Shown one piece after another: positions 11,158 to 20,294 of a stretch of 64,000 bases of DNA; position 1 is the first letter of the stretch; each line of letters begins with the position of its first letter. The position numbers and the translations under genes are program-made. The notes under the pieces are model-generated. The model worked only from the letters and a program-made list of their open reading frames with translations, had not been told where the DNA came from and did not search any database. The stretch comes from Brevipalpus yothersi (Eukaryota > Arthropoda > Arachnida > Trombidiformes > Tenuipalpidae). Location: NCBI GenBank assembly GCA_003956705.1, contig QZCP01000667.1, forward strand, positions 246,623-310,622. The letters run 5' to 3'.

Positions 11158-14100
11158 TTACCAACGATAGTTCATATCGAATTTTTCAAGAACTTGCTGC
11201 TGAGCGACAGTATCTTTGCGAATTTTTGTCCTCATATAAAAGATAGGACAATCAGTTGCAGTACAAATAACTTCATCTAATAAGCTTCCTTGACAACGTT
11301 GACATTGAGTCCACAGTTTATTGAATTTGATTCCCAGGTCATTCATCTTTTCCAGTTCAACTTGGAGCAGTTCACCTTTCTTCGGCCGACAATGCTTGCA
11401 GGTCACTTTACATTGTTTTTCATCATCTTTGCGAAGCACAGTTTTACAACCAAGACATTGATTCATTTTCTGGGTGAACATTGCCATAGCTCCAACTTTA
11501 GAAGTCACTACAGTCTTAGTTCGAGTATGATCACCCTTCAAGAGAATCGATTCGGCTTTAGGACCCCATATAGGCTCGAAAATTCTCAACAAAGGTTTTG
11601 AAATTTGATTTTCTAGATAGTATTGAGTATCGATGGGAATGTTGTTTTCCAGTACATACAATGGATCTTCAGATTTCATATAGGCAGGACTACCCTTGGG
11701 TGCATTGATGATGACATAAGGCACTCGATCACCTAACTTTGGAGCTGAGCCTGCATCTCGCTTAGCCATACGATGAGCCAATTCTACGTGGGCTTGCTTT
11801 GCAGTGTACTCTTTGTCTGTCTTCGTTAATTCCTTGGAAATCATCAAATTTGAAATATCTATCTTATTGGTGAGAAGGTCATGAATCACAGCTTGTGCAT
11901 ACTCAGCTGCCGAAGTTGGATCTCGATCGATGAGAATCTTGCGTAAACAATTGTTCATCAAAGTTGCCACTAAACGACAATTGTCTCTTCGAACAGTTTC
12001 GATTCCTTTACAATCCATTTTATCGAACTTCTCAGGTCTAGTGTAGTATAAACCTGCGTAACGTTTCTTGTTGATCAAAAGGTAGGGGAAATAAACTTTT
12101 TCGAATTCAAGCTTGATGGGTTTGATGAACTTCGTGGTGACATATTCAGCCGCTTCTCTACCTAGCTCCATCGCCTCAGCAACTTCTTCAACTCCAAACC
12201 TCACCATGACAGAATCGGTATCACCATATATCACATCAGCATCAGCAGGGTAGCCATTCTTTAGAGTGAATTTTGCTTCAACCTCAGCCTTGGTTTGGTT
12301 GATCATTTCTCGACCAAAAGCTGTGACAGATCTAGATATTTCTAAGCAAGGCAATTTTCCTACTTGAGCTCCAGTGAAACCATACACAGAGTTGGCTGAA
12401 ATTTTCAAGGCAAGCTGTCTACCATCGAGCACTTTTCTTCGGAATGGGTCAGTCTCTTTCTTTAAATCATCTTTGGCTTTCTTACGAGCTCCTAACAAAG
12501 CTTCGAGAATTTCAGGCAAAAGTCCTTTCCTTACATTAGTTTTGACAAAGTGGGCACCTGCAGGAGTTTTAATGAACTGGTCTCTGTCCATGGTTTTGAT
12601 CTGATTAGGTTTGAGAAGGGTTGTGTAGCATAGATTGTGAGCCATCATAATGGAGGGATATAGAGAGGAGAAATCCAGAGTAGCGATAGGTTTATTGTAG
12701 AAACCTTTCTTTGGTTCGATGACAACAGCACCTTCGAAATCATCACCTTGATCTGGCTTCATGGCTGGCATGACCAAGTCTTGAGTAATAGATTTGCGGA
12801 GCAATTGAGAGACTACCTTGATCTGTTGCCCTCTCTGCAGAAGGAAAGTGAGAGGAACACCAGTGACTCTGGCCATTTCCATATAATTGATTATACACAT
12901 CAACTTATCCAACAAACGTAGAGGAAGGTAGGCATCTTTAAGACAGTATACAGCAAGACGACGTCTGGTAGTTTCATCACCATTTTGCAGATCGGTAATT
13001 ATGGAATGGTGAACATCCTCTTTTTGTTCCATTAAAAAGTGGTAAGAAACGGCATTTAGAGTGTACGACCGTAGTTTATACTCTCGAAGAAGAACGAGCA
13101 ACAAATCGAACTGGACTCGACCCTCGATATTGATGTCCTTATTTTCTCTTTTACCTAACTGTTTAGACTGTAAAATCTTATTCTTAACTCTAGTGATGTT
13201 AGCCCTAACTCGCCCCAAGTAGGGGAAAGTTTTCACTTTCAACACAGCTGCTCGAGTTATAAGATAGTAGAGATCAAAGTTTTGAATATTATAGCCAGTT
13301 AAAATGTCTGGATCCACGGTTCTGACAAAGTCAGCCCAACCTTTGAGAAGTTCCTCTTCAGTATCATAAGATTTCACAAGCTTCCCAACTATTGGGGCAC
13401 AGGTACCAAGTGTGAAAATTACTCTAAGAAAAGGCTCTTTCTCGCCTTGTCGTTGAACCATATTAGCTATCTGAATGATAGGATCTTTCTCAGGCTCCGG
13501 GAAGATACCTTTTCTACCAGCACATTCGATATCAAAAGACAAGATACGAAAAGGGGCAACCTTTGACCATTCATCTTCAGGCTCATGAGAGATAAATTCA
13601 TTCCATGCAATATCCGCTTCAAGTTGGCATCTAGATTTTTTGTCAACTTTATCGCGTAGAGTATAGCTTCCAGCAGGCAATTCAACCCAATTACAGCCAA
13701 CAACTTTAGTATCAACCATAAATCGAATATCGAAATCAATATTGCTCTCATAAGTTCTGATGACAACTCCGGGGGGATAGCCAAGAGCAGTAGGTGAAGT
13801 TTTTTCCAATGTCCTAGCAAGCTTTCCAACATAGGTTGGAAGAGCAACAGTTATCTTGAGAAATGGAAGCTTTTTGTTGTCTCCAAAACCGTACATATTA
13901 GCTTTTTGAACAATCTCAACCTCAAGAATCGGCTCTTCAACTTCCAACTTTCCATCATCCTGTAACAAAAAACTCTTGAGCTTTTTCTGAAAAGAACTCA
14001 ATTGATTTGCCTTGAAGCCTGTTGGAGCCTCAATGTAAAAGTAAGGTGCAAATCCATGAACATGAGCCATCACCGAATAGCCTTCTTGTGTGATACCAAA

Positions 14101-14361
14101 AATTCGCATAATCGGTCCCAATCCTTCGGCACCGGGCATACCATCACGATGTTTATCAATGTAATGATCAATGTCAATCTGTTGAAATATCAACGAATTG
14201 GCTGTCGGATCGAAGCCAGACACCTCATTTCGAGCCCACTTAAGATTCAAAGTTTCATCATCTTCTTCCTCATCAAAAACCACAGCATCATGTCCATTGG
14301 CAATTTCTTCAGCTTCATCAGCAAGCCCATCATCGACCCATTCCATAACATCTTCATCCAT
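11158..14361 (-). CDS. POLD1: DNA polymerase delta catalytic subunit
   Basis: B-family replicative polymerase that makes the lagging strand and proofreads; nuclear. A single uninterrupted ORF of 1067 aa (human about 1107). The 3'-5' exonuclease ExoI motif is SFDIEC with D277 and E279. Polymerase motif A is DFSSLYPSIMM with D563; motif C is YGDTDS with D714 and D716; motif B is represented by KISANSVYGFTG. The C-terminus holds both cysteine modules: CysA starts at C969 (CLGC ... CKHC, zinc) and CysB follows (CQRC ... CTATDCP), the site of the 4Fe-4S cluster in the family. The N-terminus is acidic (MDEDVMEWVDDGLADEAEE). All catalytic residues seen are intact. The lack of introns over 3.2 kb is notable when nearby genes are split. 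Confidence 0.98.
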   Translation of the reverse strand: MDEDVMEWVDDGLADEAEEIANGHDAVVFDEEEDDETLNLKWARNEVSGFDPTANSLIFQQIDIDHYIDKHRDGMPGAEGLGPIMRIFGITQEGYSVMAHVHGFAPYFYIEAPTGFKANQLSSFQKKLKSFLLQDDGKLEVEEPILEVEIVQKANMYGFGDNKKLPFLKITVALPTYVGKLARTLEKTSPTALGYPPGVVIRTYESNIDFDIRFMVDTKVVGCNWVELPAGSYTLRDKVDKKSRCQLEADIAWNEFISHEPEDEWSKVAPFRILSFDIECAGRKGIFPEPEKDPIIQIANMVQRQGEKEPFLRVIFTLGTCAPIVGKLVKSYDTEEELLKGWADFVRTVDPDILTGYNIQNFDLYYLITRAAVLKVKTFPYLGRVRANITRVKNKILQSKQLGKRENKDINIEGRVQFDLLLVLLREYKLRSYTLNAVSYHFLMEQKEDVHHSIITDLQNGDETTRRRLAVYCLKDAYLPLRLLDKLMCIINYMEMARVTGVPLTFLLQRGQQIKVVSQLLRKSITQDLVMPAMKPDQGDDFEGAVVIEPKKGFYNKPIATLDFSSLYPSIMMAHNLCYTTLLKPNQIKTMDRDQFIKTPAGAHFVKTNVRKGLLPEILEALLGARKKAKDDLKKETDPFRRKVLDGRQLALKISANSVYGFTGAQVGKLPCLEISRSVTAFGREMINQTKAEVEAKFTLKNGYPADADVIYGDTDSVMVRFGVEEVAEAMELGREAAEYVTTKFIKPIKLEFEKVYFPYLLINKKRYAGLYYTRPEKFDKMDCKGIETVRRDNCRLVATLMNNCLRKILIDRDPTSAAEYAQAVIHDLLTNKIDISNLMISKELTKTDKEYTAKQAHVELAHRMAKRDAGSAPKLGDRVPYVIINAPKGSPAYMKSEDPLYVLENNIPIDTQYYLENQISKPLLRIFEPIWGPKAESILLKGDHTRTKTVVTSKVGAMAMFTQKMNQCLGCKTVLRKDDEKQCKVTCKHCRPKKGELLQVELEKMNDLGIKFNKLWTQCQRCQGSLLDEVICTATDCPIFYMRTKIRKDTVAQQQVLEKFDMNYRW

Positions 14362-15132
14362 TTTCGCTATCAGCCACCAATTTTATCGACACACACACAC
14401 ACACAGAACAATAAAATGATCACCACAAAACTTTACCCACAAACACACACATAGAAAGACTACAATTACCCTTAAAAATGATTAACAATCAATGGTCAAG
14501 CAAACAATTAACAAGGTCAATAAATTGAACATGCCATATTGAACGATAAAGACAGAAAGAAAGTAAAAAAAGCATTTTTTGAGCCCGCCAACATTTCAAA
14601 CAAAACAGTTCAGTTTTCGTTTCATGCGATGGAAGCGCCTTTAAATCGAAAAGCTTTTAATTCTGGGAAAAAGTTTTTCCAAATGAAATAATCTCATCGC
14701 GAGATCTGAATTATGATTAATTGAATGGTGCCGAATTTTTTTTTTCGATTCAGGCGTTTGGATATGAATTCGAGAGAAATATGCAAAAATTTAGTGGACG
14801 ATAAGAATGAAGCCTATGAATGTCTGAGATGAATGATCGGTAACAATGGCGATTGTTACAATAGAACCTATCAATAGATCACATAGTCTCAATATAAGGA
14901 CAAGTTCGAACAATTGAAGTTTACTTTCGTTGAGAGAGTTCTTTGGTTGAGAATAGTTTTGGTCAGTTTGTGACTTGTGTCCAAGTGAAATTTTTTTTCC
15001 GAATTGTTCACTCTTTTAAATTTCCGTTTGGTATCGACGTTGAGAGGCAAGTTGTCAAGTCTCTCGTGTGCAGAATTCTCTACTAATTGGTTGATTTTTT
15101 TGGAAAAATATTATTAGGTTACATCTAACAAG
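14362..15132. promoter_or_regulatory. POLD1 / H2B-variant divergent spacer
   Basis: 771-bp spacer between the start codons of POLD1 (-) and the first H2B-like variant (+). It contains a (CA)n run at about 14391-14406, CCCGCCAA at 14584-14591, which is E2F-like but not exact, and a TATA-like AATATAAG near 14891-14898 about 240 bases before the variant's ATG. Promoter function is inferred. Confidence 0.45.
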
Positions 15133-15762
15133 ATGCCCAAGAAACCAACTAAAAAAATGAGCAAAAAGCCTAGCAAGACAGCTAGCAAAACCGCCAGCAA
15201 AACCGCTTCGTCTACCTCAGGTGGTGAAAGTGGATCGAGTTCCGAAAGTGTAGGAGATCCCAAGAGTATGAAATCGAAAAAGGGATCAAAGGCATCCATG
15301 AAAGGTTCCATGAAAAAGAAAGGAGGCAAAAAGGAGAAGAGACGAAAGAAGCCTCGTAAATCCTTCAAAACATATCTCTTCAAAATGATCAAGAAAAGTG
15401 GAGGTACTGGAGCTTCTAAAGCGGCTATGGTCTGTCTCAATGGACTTTGTGAGTATTTCCTAACCGAAATAGCTCGAGAAGCTGGTGAATTGGTTTTCAA
15501 GGAAGGTAAAAAGACCTTACAGGCTCAGGACGTTCAAACATCGGTGATGCTGGTATTGCCACCAGGATTAGCCATTGAAGCTGTGAATTCTGGACAAAAT
15601 GCTATGAGCTCAATGAAAGGAAATGCTAAAGATTTCGAATTGGAAGTCAAATCACCCTGGGTTTTGGGCTACGATCGTGGATCACCTCGACGAAAAACTA
15701 TTTACCCGTTAAAAGGAGGAAAAGGTGGAGGTGGAGGTGGAGGTGAAGTGAAAAAGGAGTGA
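15133..15762 (+). CDS. Divergent histone H2B-like variant 1
   Basis: A 209-aa histone-fold protein recognisable as H2B but far from the canonical copy at 6.2 kb. Residues 1-76 are a long Lys/Ser tail with ASKT repeats (KPSKTASKTASKTASSTS) and a basic patch (KKKGGKKEKRRKKPRK). Residues 77-160 are the H2B fold: KSFKTYLFKMIKK, GASKAAMVCLNGLCEYFL, EIAREAGELV, KKTLQAQDVQTSVMLVLP. Residues 161-209 are an added tail with SPRRK and a run of seven glycines. By alignment the lysine that is ubiquitinated in H2B (human K120) is Ser, and the glutamates of the nucleosome acidic patch are missing. There is no histone stem-loop; AATAAA at 15839-15844 suggests a polyadenylated, replication-independent mRNA. 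It may be a germline or sperm type by analogy with other long-tailed H2Bs, but that is inference. Confidence 0.85.
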   Translation: MPKKPTKKMSKKPSKTASKTASKTASSTSGGESGSSSESVGDPKSMKSKKGSKASMKGSMKKKGGKKEKRRKKPRKSFKTYLFKMIKKSGGTGASKAAMVCLNGLCEYFLTEIAREAGELVFKEGKKTLQAQDVQTSVMLVLPPGLAIEAVNSGQNAMSSMKGNAKDFELEVKSPWVLGYDRGSPRRKTIYPLKGGKGGGGGGGEVKKE

Positions 15763-15838
15763 AGCAATGAACTTACTTATTTTCATTCTAACTCTCACCC
15801 CAGTAACCCAATCTCCTTGTACAAGATAGATACATTTA

Positions 15839-15844
15839 AATAAA
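15839..15844 (+). terminator. Poly(A) signal of H2B-like variant 1
   Basis: AATAAA 77 bases after the stop codon, with no histone stem-loop between. Confidence 0.5.
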
Positions 15845-16167
15845 AAATAATTACAATGATAAAACCATTCAAATAACGCCAATTCAATGATTTCATTCTC
15901 ATTGAATGACCTTAAATTTCCCAAAAGATGTTCCAATTGATGTCATCAAATCAACATCCTCCCATCTTTATTGCCCATGAAACTGGCATATTTAAATTTA
16001 TTTAAATTTATGAATTTCCATACATTGTTGTATCGCGTTTTATCACGAATGATTGTTGGATATATTTTCCTTCGACTTTACATTGATTGCGTTCGTCCCT
16101 ATCCTATTCGATCTCTTCGATCTAATCGTGTTTTAGAGATTTGGGTTTCCCACGAAATTCTGTCAAA

Positions 16168-16644
16168 GTGGCCGCTGCAGGAAGAGGTGGATTGAATTTT
16201 GGTCAAGCCGAGAAAAGACCAGAGCAAAAGTCCCGCTCTAGAAGCTCCAGTCGTTCGAGTCGTTCCGGTCGTGATAAGGGTGAGATTTCCTTTGAGATTT
16301 ACATCAAGAAGATTTTGAAAACTATCAACACGAAAGTTGGATTCGAAGACATGACTATAAAAACTTTAGATTCACTGACTAGAGAGGTATTTGAACGACT
16401 AGTTGCTGAATCGATCAGTCTACTCGATCATTCGAAAAGACAGACCATGAGCCGCGAAGAGATTAAAAAAGCAGTCAAGTTGAGATATCCTGGAAATATT
16501 GCTCTATATTCTATACAATTAATGAAAACGGCTCTAGAAACCTATGATCGGTCCATGGGCATCCAAAGGAAGGATAGTTGGGATACATTAGAAGAAAAAA
16601 CTCGAGAAAAGGAGGGAAGAGCAAGGCAAAGTCGAGGCGTGTGA
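16168..16644 (+). CDS. Divergent histone H2B-like variant 2, no ATG start
   Basis: A second H2B-like histone 405 bases downstream of variant 1, same strand. The open frame runs from after a TAA at 16123 to the TGA at 16642-16644 and contains no ATG before the fold. The most natural start is GTG at 16168, in a strong context (AAAGTGG) where ATG would give AAAGRGGLNF after the initiator: 158 aa. A Ser/Arg-rich tail (SRSRSSSRSSRSGRDKG) leads into the H2B fold at about 40-125: ISFEIYIKKILKTINTKVGF, TREVFERLVAESISLLDHSK, RQTMSREEIKKAVKLRYPGN. A charged C-terminal extension follows. The K120-equivalent lysine is Thr and the acidic-patch glutamates are lost. The frame is otherwise intact. It could be a non-AUG-started gene, a recently dead gene, a gene with an unseen first exon, or a sequence error. 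Confidence 0.65.
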   Translation: MAAAGRGGLNFGQAEKRPEQKSRSRSSSRSSRSGRDKGEISFEIYIKKILKTINTKVGFEDMTIKTLDSLTREVFERLVAESISLLDHSKRQTMSREEIKKAVKLRYPGNIALYSIQLMKTALETYDRSMGIQRKDSWDTLEEKTREKEGRARQSRGV

Positions 16645-16754
16645 GCTTTTAGCAAATATTTTTCAAGTTCCACAGTTTTTTAGCCATTTATATGCACTAT
16701 TTTAATTGACTAATTCTGTAACTATTTCATCACTCAATAATAATACAAAAATGC

Positions 16755-18406
16755 TCATTTTTTGTGAGCAGGCTTAATGGTTTCATGAGTGATATCGTAT
16801 TCTTTGTCCGCAATATTCAACATCAATGAGCCAGAGTTGAGATATACTCGGTTTTGTGAAGCAGAAATCTGGAAAAGAAAACGAGAATTGAAGCAATCTG
16901 TGAAAAATCATAACTCATCCCGTTGTCCTTACCGTTTTGGCAATATGTTGAGCGGCTCGGATTTTACGTAGTTTCAAGTAACCTGGATCTTTAGCAACCG
17001 ATTCACCTAAGTAAAGAATTAAGTTAAGGAAAATATCATGGTAAAATCGATTTTGGGAAGATGCACTCTCAGATTACTAAATTTTGAATCATGAGAGGAA
17101 TGAAAAGCATTATAGATTGCTCAATGTATGATGAAAGAGAAGATTCCTCGCCCGTTTCTCGAGGATGAGGAAAATAATCTCAATCAACCCATCTAATGTC
17201 GTCCACCTTTTACAACTTCATTGAATTTCTTGACAAAGGAAACGAATTCCTTCCCAAGAGGGATGAAGTTAAGATTGGAGGACAGATCATACAAAGAACA
17301 AAATTTCGCCGTCTTTGATTATCGTCATAGAGTGCTCAAAGAAATTGTTTGTAAAAGTTTGAAAAGGATATCATTCTGGCTGCTTCAGCCTCTCCTTCAG
17401 CTTGAACTATTTTCTGTTGTCTCTCTTGTTTCGCTTGTTCGACTATGAAAGCCGCTCTTTGGGCCTCTTGTTGGGCAACTTGCTTGGATTCAACTGCTGC
17501 AGAATATTCTTTACTGAAACTGAGTTCAGTAAGAGAAACATCATCTAGGATCAGATTGAAATCCTTTGCACGCTCGATAAGCTCTTTTCGAACCAAAAGA
17601 GAGACTTGCTGTCGTTGTGTGATGAGCTGAGAAGCATTGAATTTGGCCACAACACTTTTGAGGACCTAGAGCAAAAGAAGCACATCCAGGTAATAAGAAC
17701 ACAAAATAGATTCATATCGACCTATGACCACTCACTTCATTGCAAATAGAAGGTAAAACTCTCTCATCATAATCAGTACCAAGCATTCGATAGATAGTGG
17801 GAAGTTGAATAGCATCTGGTCTGGCGAGTACTCGAAGTGAAATGTTGACCATTTGAAGATCCTTGCTACCAGTGGGAGAGGAAATTTTTCGAGGACGAGC
17901 TCTTATATCATAAATGATTGGATACTGAAACCATGGAATTCTGATGAAAAGTAAAAAAAGAAGAGAAAAGATGTCATGAGTAATTCATACAAATCAAGTA
18001 GATGACTGCAGATAGGGTCAAAAAAAAGTTGATCGAAGCAATTGAAACATATAAAACACAAACCTGAAATGAAGTCCTTCTGGGTAAATTTCATTTTGGA
18101 CACCACCAATTCGACTGAAAATAATGGCTCTATGACCACCCTCAACTGAACAAAAATAACCAAAGAATCCAATCAAAAACAAATCATCATCTTCTCAAGG
18201 GAAAACAATGTACCAGTCAAGTACATGACAACTCAATTGTCATTAGACTTTACCATTGACATCAAACACACACACTTACCGGTATAAACGGACTGAGTTA
18301 AACCATAACCAAGAGCTGCTACACCAGCGAGCAATTTTAATCCCACTTTTAAACCTTTCGGTGCATTGCCAAGATTTTTGGCCATATCCTTAAGTGGATC
18401 AGTCAT
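16755..18406 (-). CDS. PHB2: Prohibitin-2
   Basis: Inner mitochondrial membrane scaffold that forms ring complexes with prohibitin-1. Six exons on the minus strand: 18280-18406, 18064-18145, 17736-17940, 17372-17665, 16933-17010 and 16755-16868, summing to 900 nt and 299 aa, the same length as human PHB2. Features: N-terminal hydrophobic anchor (GLKLLAGVAALGYGL), the SPFH/PHB core (VEGGHRAIIFSRIGG, PWFQYPIIYDIRARPRKISS), LITQRQQVSLLVRKEL, ILDDVSLTELSFSKEY and a C-terminal coiled coil (KQVAQQEAQRAAFIVEQAKQ). Exon junctions reproduce family sequence exactly. The fourth intron (17011-17371) is AT-AC and carries U12-type signals; see the separate entry. Head to head with CIAPIN1, another mitochondria/Fe-S-related gene, and tail to tail with H2B-like variant 2 only 110 bases away. 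Confidence 0.97.
17011..17371 (-). other. PHB2: U12-type AT-AC intron of PHB2
   Basis: Reading the minus strand, exon ...GCCAGAATG is followed by ATATCCTTTT, the U12 5' splice-site consensus. The intron ends with TTCCTTAAC (the U12 branch-site consensus) shortly before TTTAC and exon TTAGGTGAATCG. Splicing at AT-AC restores ...EAEAARM-LGESVAKDPGY, exactly the family sequence (human ...EAEAAKM-LGEALSKNPGY). No GT-AG alternative gives this joint. Confidence 0.92.
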
Positions 18407-18790
18407 ATTGATATAACTTAATTAACTATCAACCAACAAATCAAATCAAATCAAAGCAGATACACACAAAATGCAAAAACGTGACTTTATACTCACAACA
18501 AGCGTGCAACATTCACAATGTTGAACATTGCAACAGCGCGACTTGCACTTGTTCCGAGTACATGTATCCGATCTTGTACATGCATTGAGCAGGCAAAAGT
18601 TGCTGATTGAATGTTTACATATTTTTTCGGTGAGAAGACTTTTAATTGTGATCGTGATTGTTTTAAGTCTGAGAAGTGTAAATTGACTAGATCAGTTCAG
18701 TTTGAGTGTTCAGTTGGTGATCATTGTTGGTTTTGATCTGGTGATTGATAGGTATCTGTGAAATTTGGTGGTGATACTGAATTACACATC
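18407..18790. promoter_or_regulatory. Bidirectional PHB2/CIAPIN1 promoter
   Basis: 384 bp between the two start codons. It contains short inverted repeats such as ATTCACAATGTTGAACATTG (near 18511-18530) and two GTACATG-type motifs at about 18558-18583. A 5' UTR intron for CIAPIN1 ending at TTGATAG (18750) is possible. Assignment rests on geometry. Confidence 0.5.
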
Positions 18791-19266
18791 ATGTCTGAGA
18801 AGCCTGCTGATCCGAAGCAATTGTGGCAATTGAATGCCGATAATCTGGTAGATCAGGATGAATTGATTGATGATAATGCTTTGTTAACGGAAGAAGATCT
18901 CAAAAAGCCTGATCCGGAAAGCTTGAGAGTTAAGGGTAATACTGATCGTAAGCCATGTGCTAATTGTACTTGTGGTCTTTCGAAAGAAATGGAGCAAGAA
19001 CAGTTGAGAAAAGTTCGAGAAAATACAAAAAATGCTAAATCTGCTTGTGGAAATGTGAGTTTCAAGGTTTTCTAGTTCAGTTCATGATTAATGAGATTTC
19101 AAATATCGATTATAAACGATTTTCTTGCTGATTTCTTGTCTTTTTTCCAATCTCGTTTCAGTGTCATCTTGGTGACGCATTTCGATGTTCTGGCTGTCCA
19201 TACCGTGGAATGCCAGCCTTCAAACCTGGTGAACAAGTCACTCTTGATTCCACTTCCGATCTCTGA
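18791..19266 (+). CDS. CIAPIN1: Anamorsin, C-terminal Fe-S part only
   Basis: Dre2/CIAPIN1 family: cytosolic Fe-S protein that with NDOR1 passes electrons to the cytosolic Fe-S assembly machinery. Two exons, 18791-19054 and 19162-19266, 122 aa in total; the human protein is about 312. Present are the linker (LWQLNADNLVDQDELIDDNA, then LKKPDPESLR), motif A region (KPCANCTCG) and intact motif B (CGNCHLGDAFRCSGC, C-x2-C-x7-C-x2-C) and the MPAFKPGEQV end. Missing are the whole N-terminal methyltransferase-like domain and the first cysteine of motif A (C-x8-C-x2-C-x-C; the expected position is Val). The next gene upstream (PHB2, divergent) leaves only 384 bases, so the missing domain is not adjacent. 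The ATG at 18791 is used; in-frame GTG at 18758 is less likely. Confidence 0.9.
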
Positions 19267-20294
19267 GAAAGCAGCTCTCAGTCATCTTTTGATCATCTCC
19301 TATCTACAAGATGTCGGATTTCAATCTAGAGTTTGAGTGTCAATCCAATTTTATTCGTTTCCAGTTAGATGGTACTATGGTTTGAAGCCAAATATTTTCC
19401 ACTTAATAATGAATCTGAGTATTCGCTCTGAATGCCGTAAATAAACTCTTTTGTGATGAAACTAGTCCTCTTGAATCGCGAAAGTCTTTAAGATTCAAGT
19501 AAGCTTCTTTCAAATTTTTGAGTCAACTATAATTAGGTGTAATCAATCTCTTCTCAGAATGATGCATTTCTTTGAGAAGCCTCATCCATCCAATTATGTT
19601 CGAACTAGCAGTCGGGCAAAAGACGGTGAATCAGTAACTCATTTGTACTTCCAGAACTTAGAAAATCATTCAATCTTGTCAAAACTGCCTATGATTTTTT
19701 CCAAAAACAGAAAACATTGTTTTTCCCATCCCATCAGAATTTTCGATCTTTGTTCAATTCATCAGGCAAGAAATCGATAATCAAAAATAAATTCTCATGT
19801 GCCCTCTATTCAAATTCCTTCCCAAAGAGAATATTCCTAAAACTAACCCTCCAACACCCGACAACAACTTTCCAAAACTTACTCTAATCAAAAAATGAAT
19901 TCAACCACTCAATGGCCCAAAATTGATGAGAAAAAAAAAATTAATCAATCGAATTAGAATCAAAATCAATTCTATCATTTTCGAATTCGAATGTATTGAA
20001 AAGGTGTTAAATAAAGTGGATAAAGAATAAAAATTGAATGTGTTTGATTATCGCGCCAAAGAGAACACTTTTTGCCCGCGTAATGAACACACACAGTTGA
20101 AGCTTGTACATGAAAGAGCAGCAAAAAGTGTTAACATTTGAATGTTCACAATTCACTTTGTTACTCATTTTGTTCATCTTAATTGCTATTTTCCTTAATT
20201 TGTCCTTTGAATCACCTCAACATTTGTTGTAACTTCTGGATAGTCGGTGTTTGCTTGTCATTTGGTTTTGTGAGTATCATTTGTGACTAGTACA
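19267..20294. other. CIAPIN1 3' flank and NASP promoter
   Basis: AATAAA at 19440-19445 may be the CIAPIN1 poly(A) signal. GCGCCAAA at 20053-20060 is an E2F-like site 235 bases upstream of the NASP start. The AT-rich rest has no convincing ORF. Confidence 0.5.

Noticed and set aside
15971..16195. Plus-strand ORF overlapping the start of H2B-like variant 2
   Set aside because: No similarity to anything; it overlaps the variant in another frame and does not provide a plausible first exon because no good donor follows.
17336..17371. Read-through of PHB2 exon 4 ending in SFSNFYKQFL
   Set aside because: These codons are the start of the AT-AC intron; splicing there restores the conserved sequence.
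18758..18790. GTG-started extension of CIAPIN1
   Set aside because: Non-ATG start with a downstream ATG in frame; the extra residues do not match the family.
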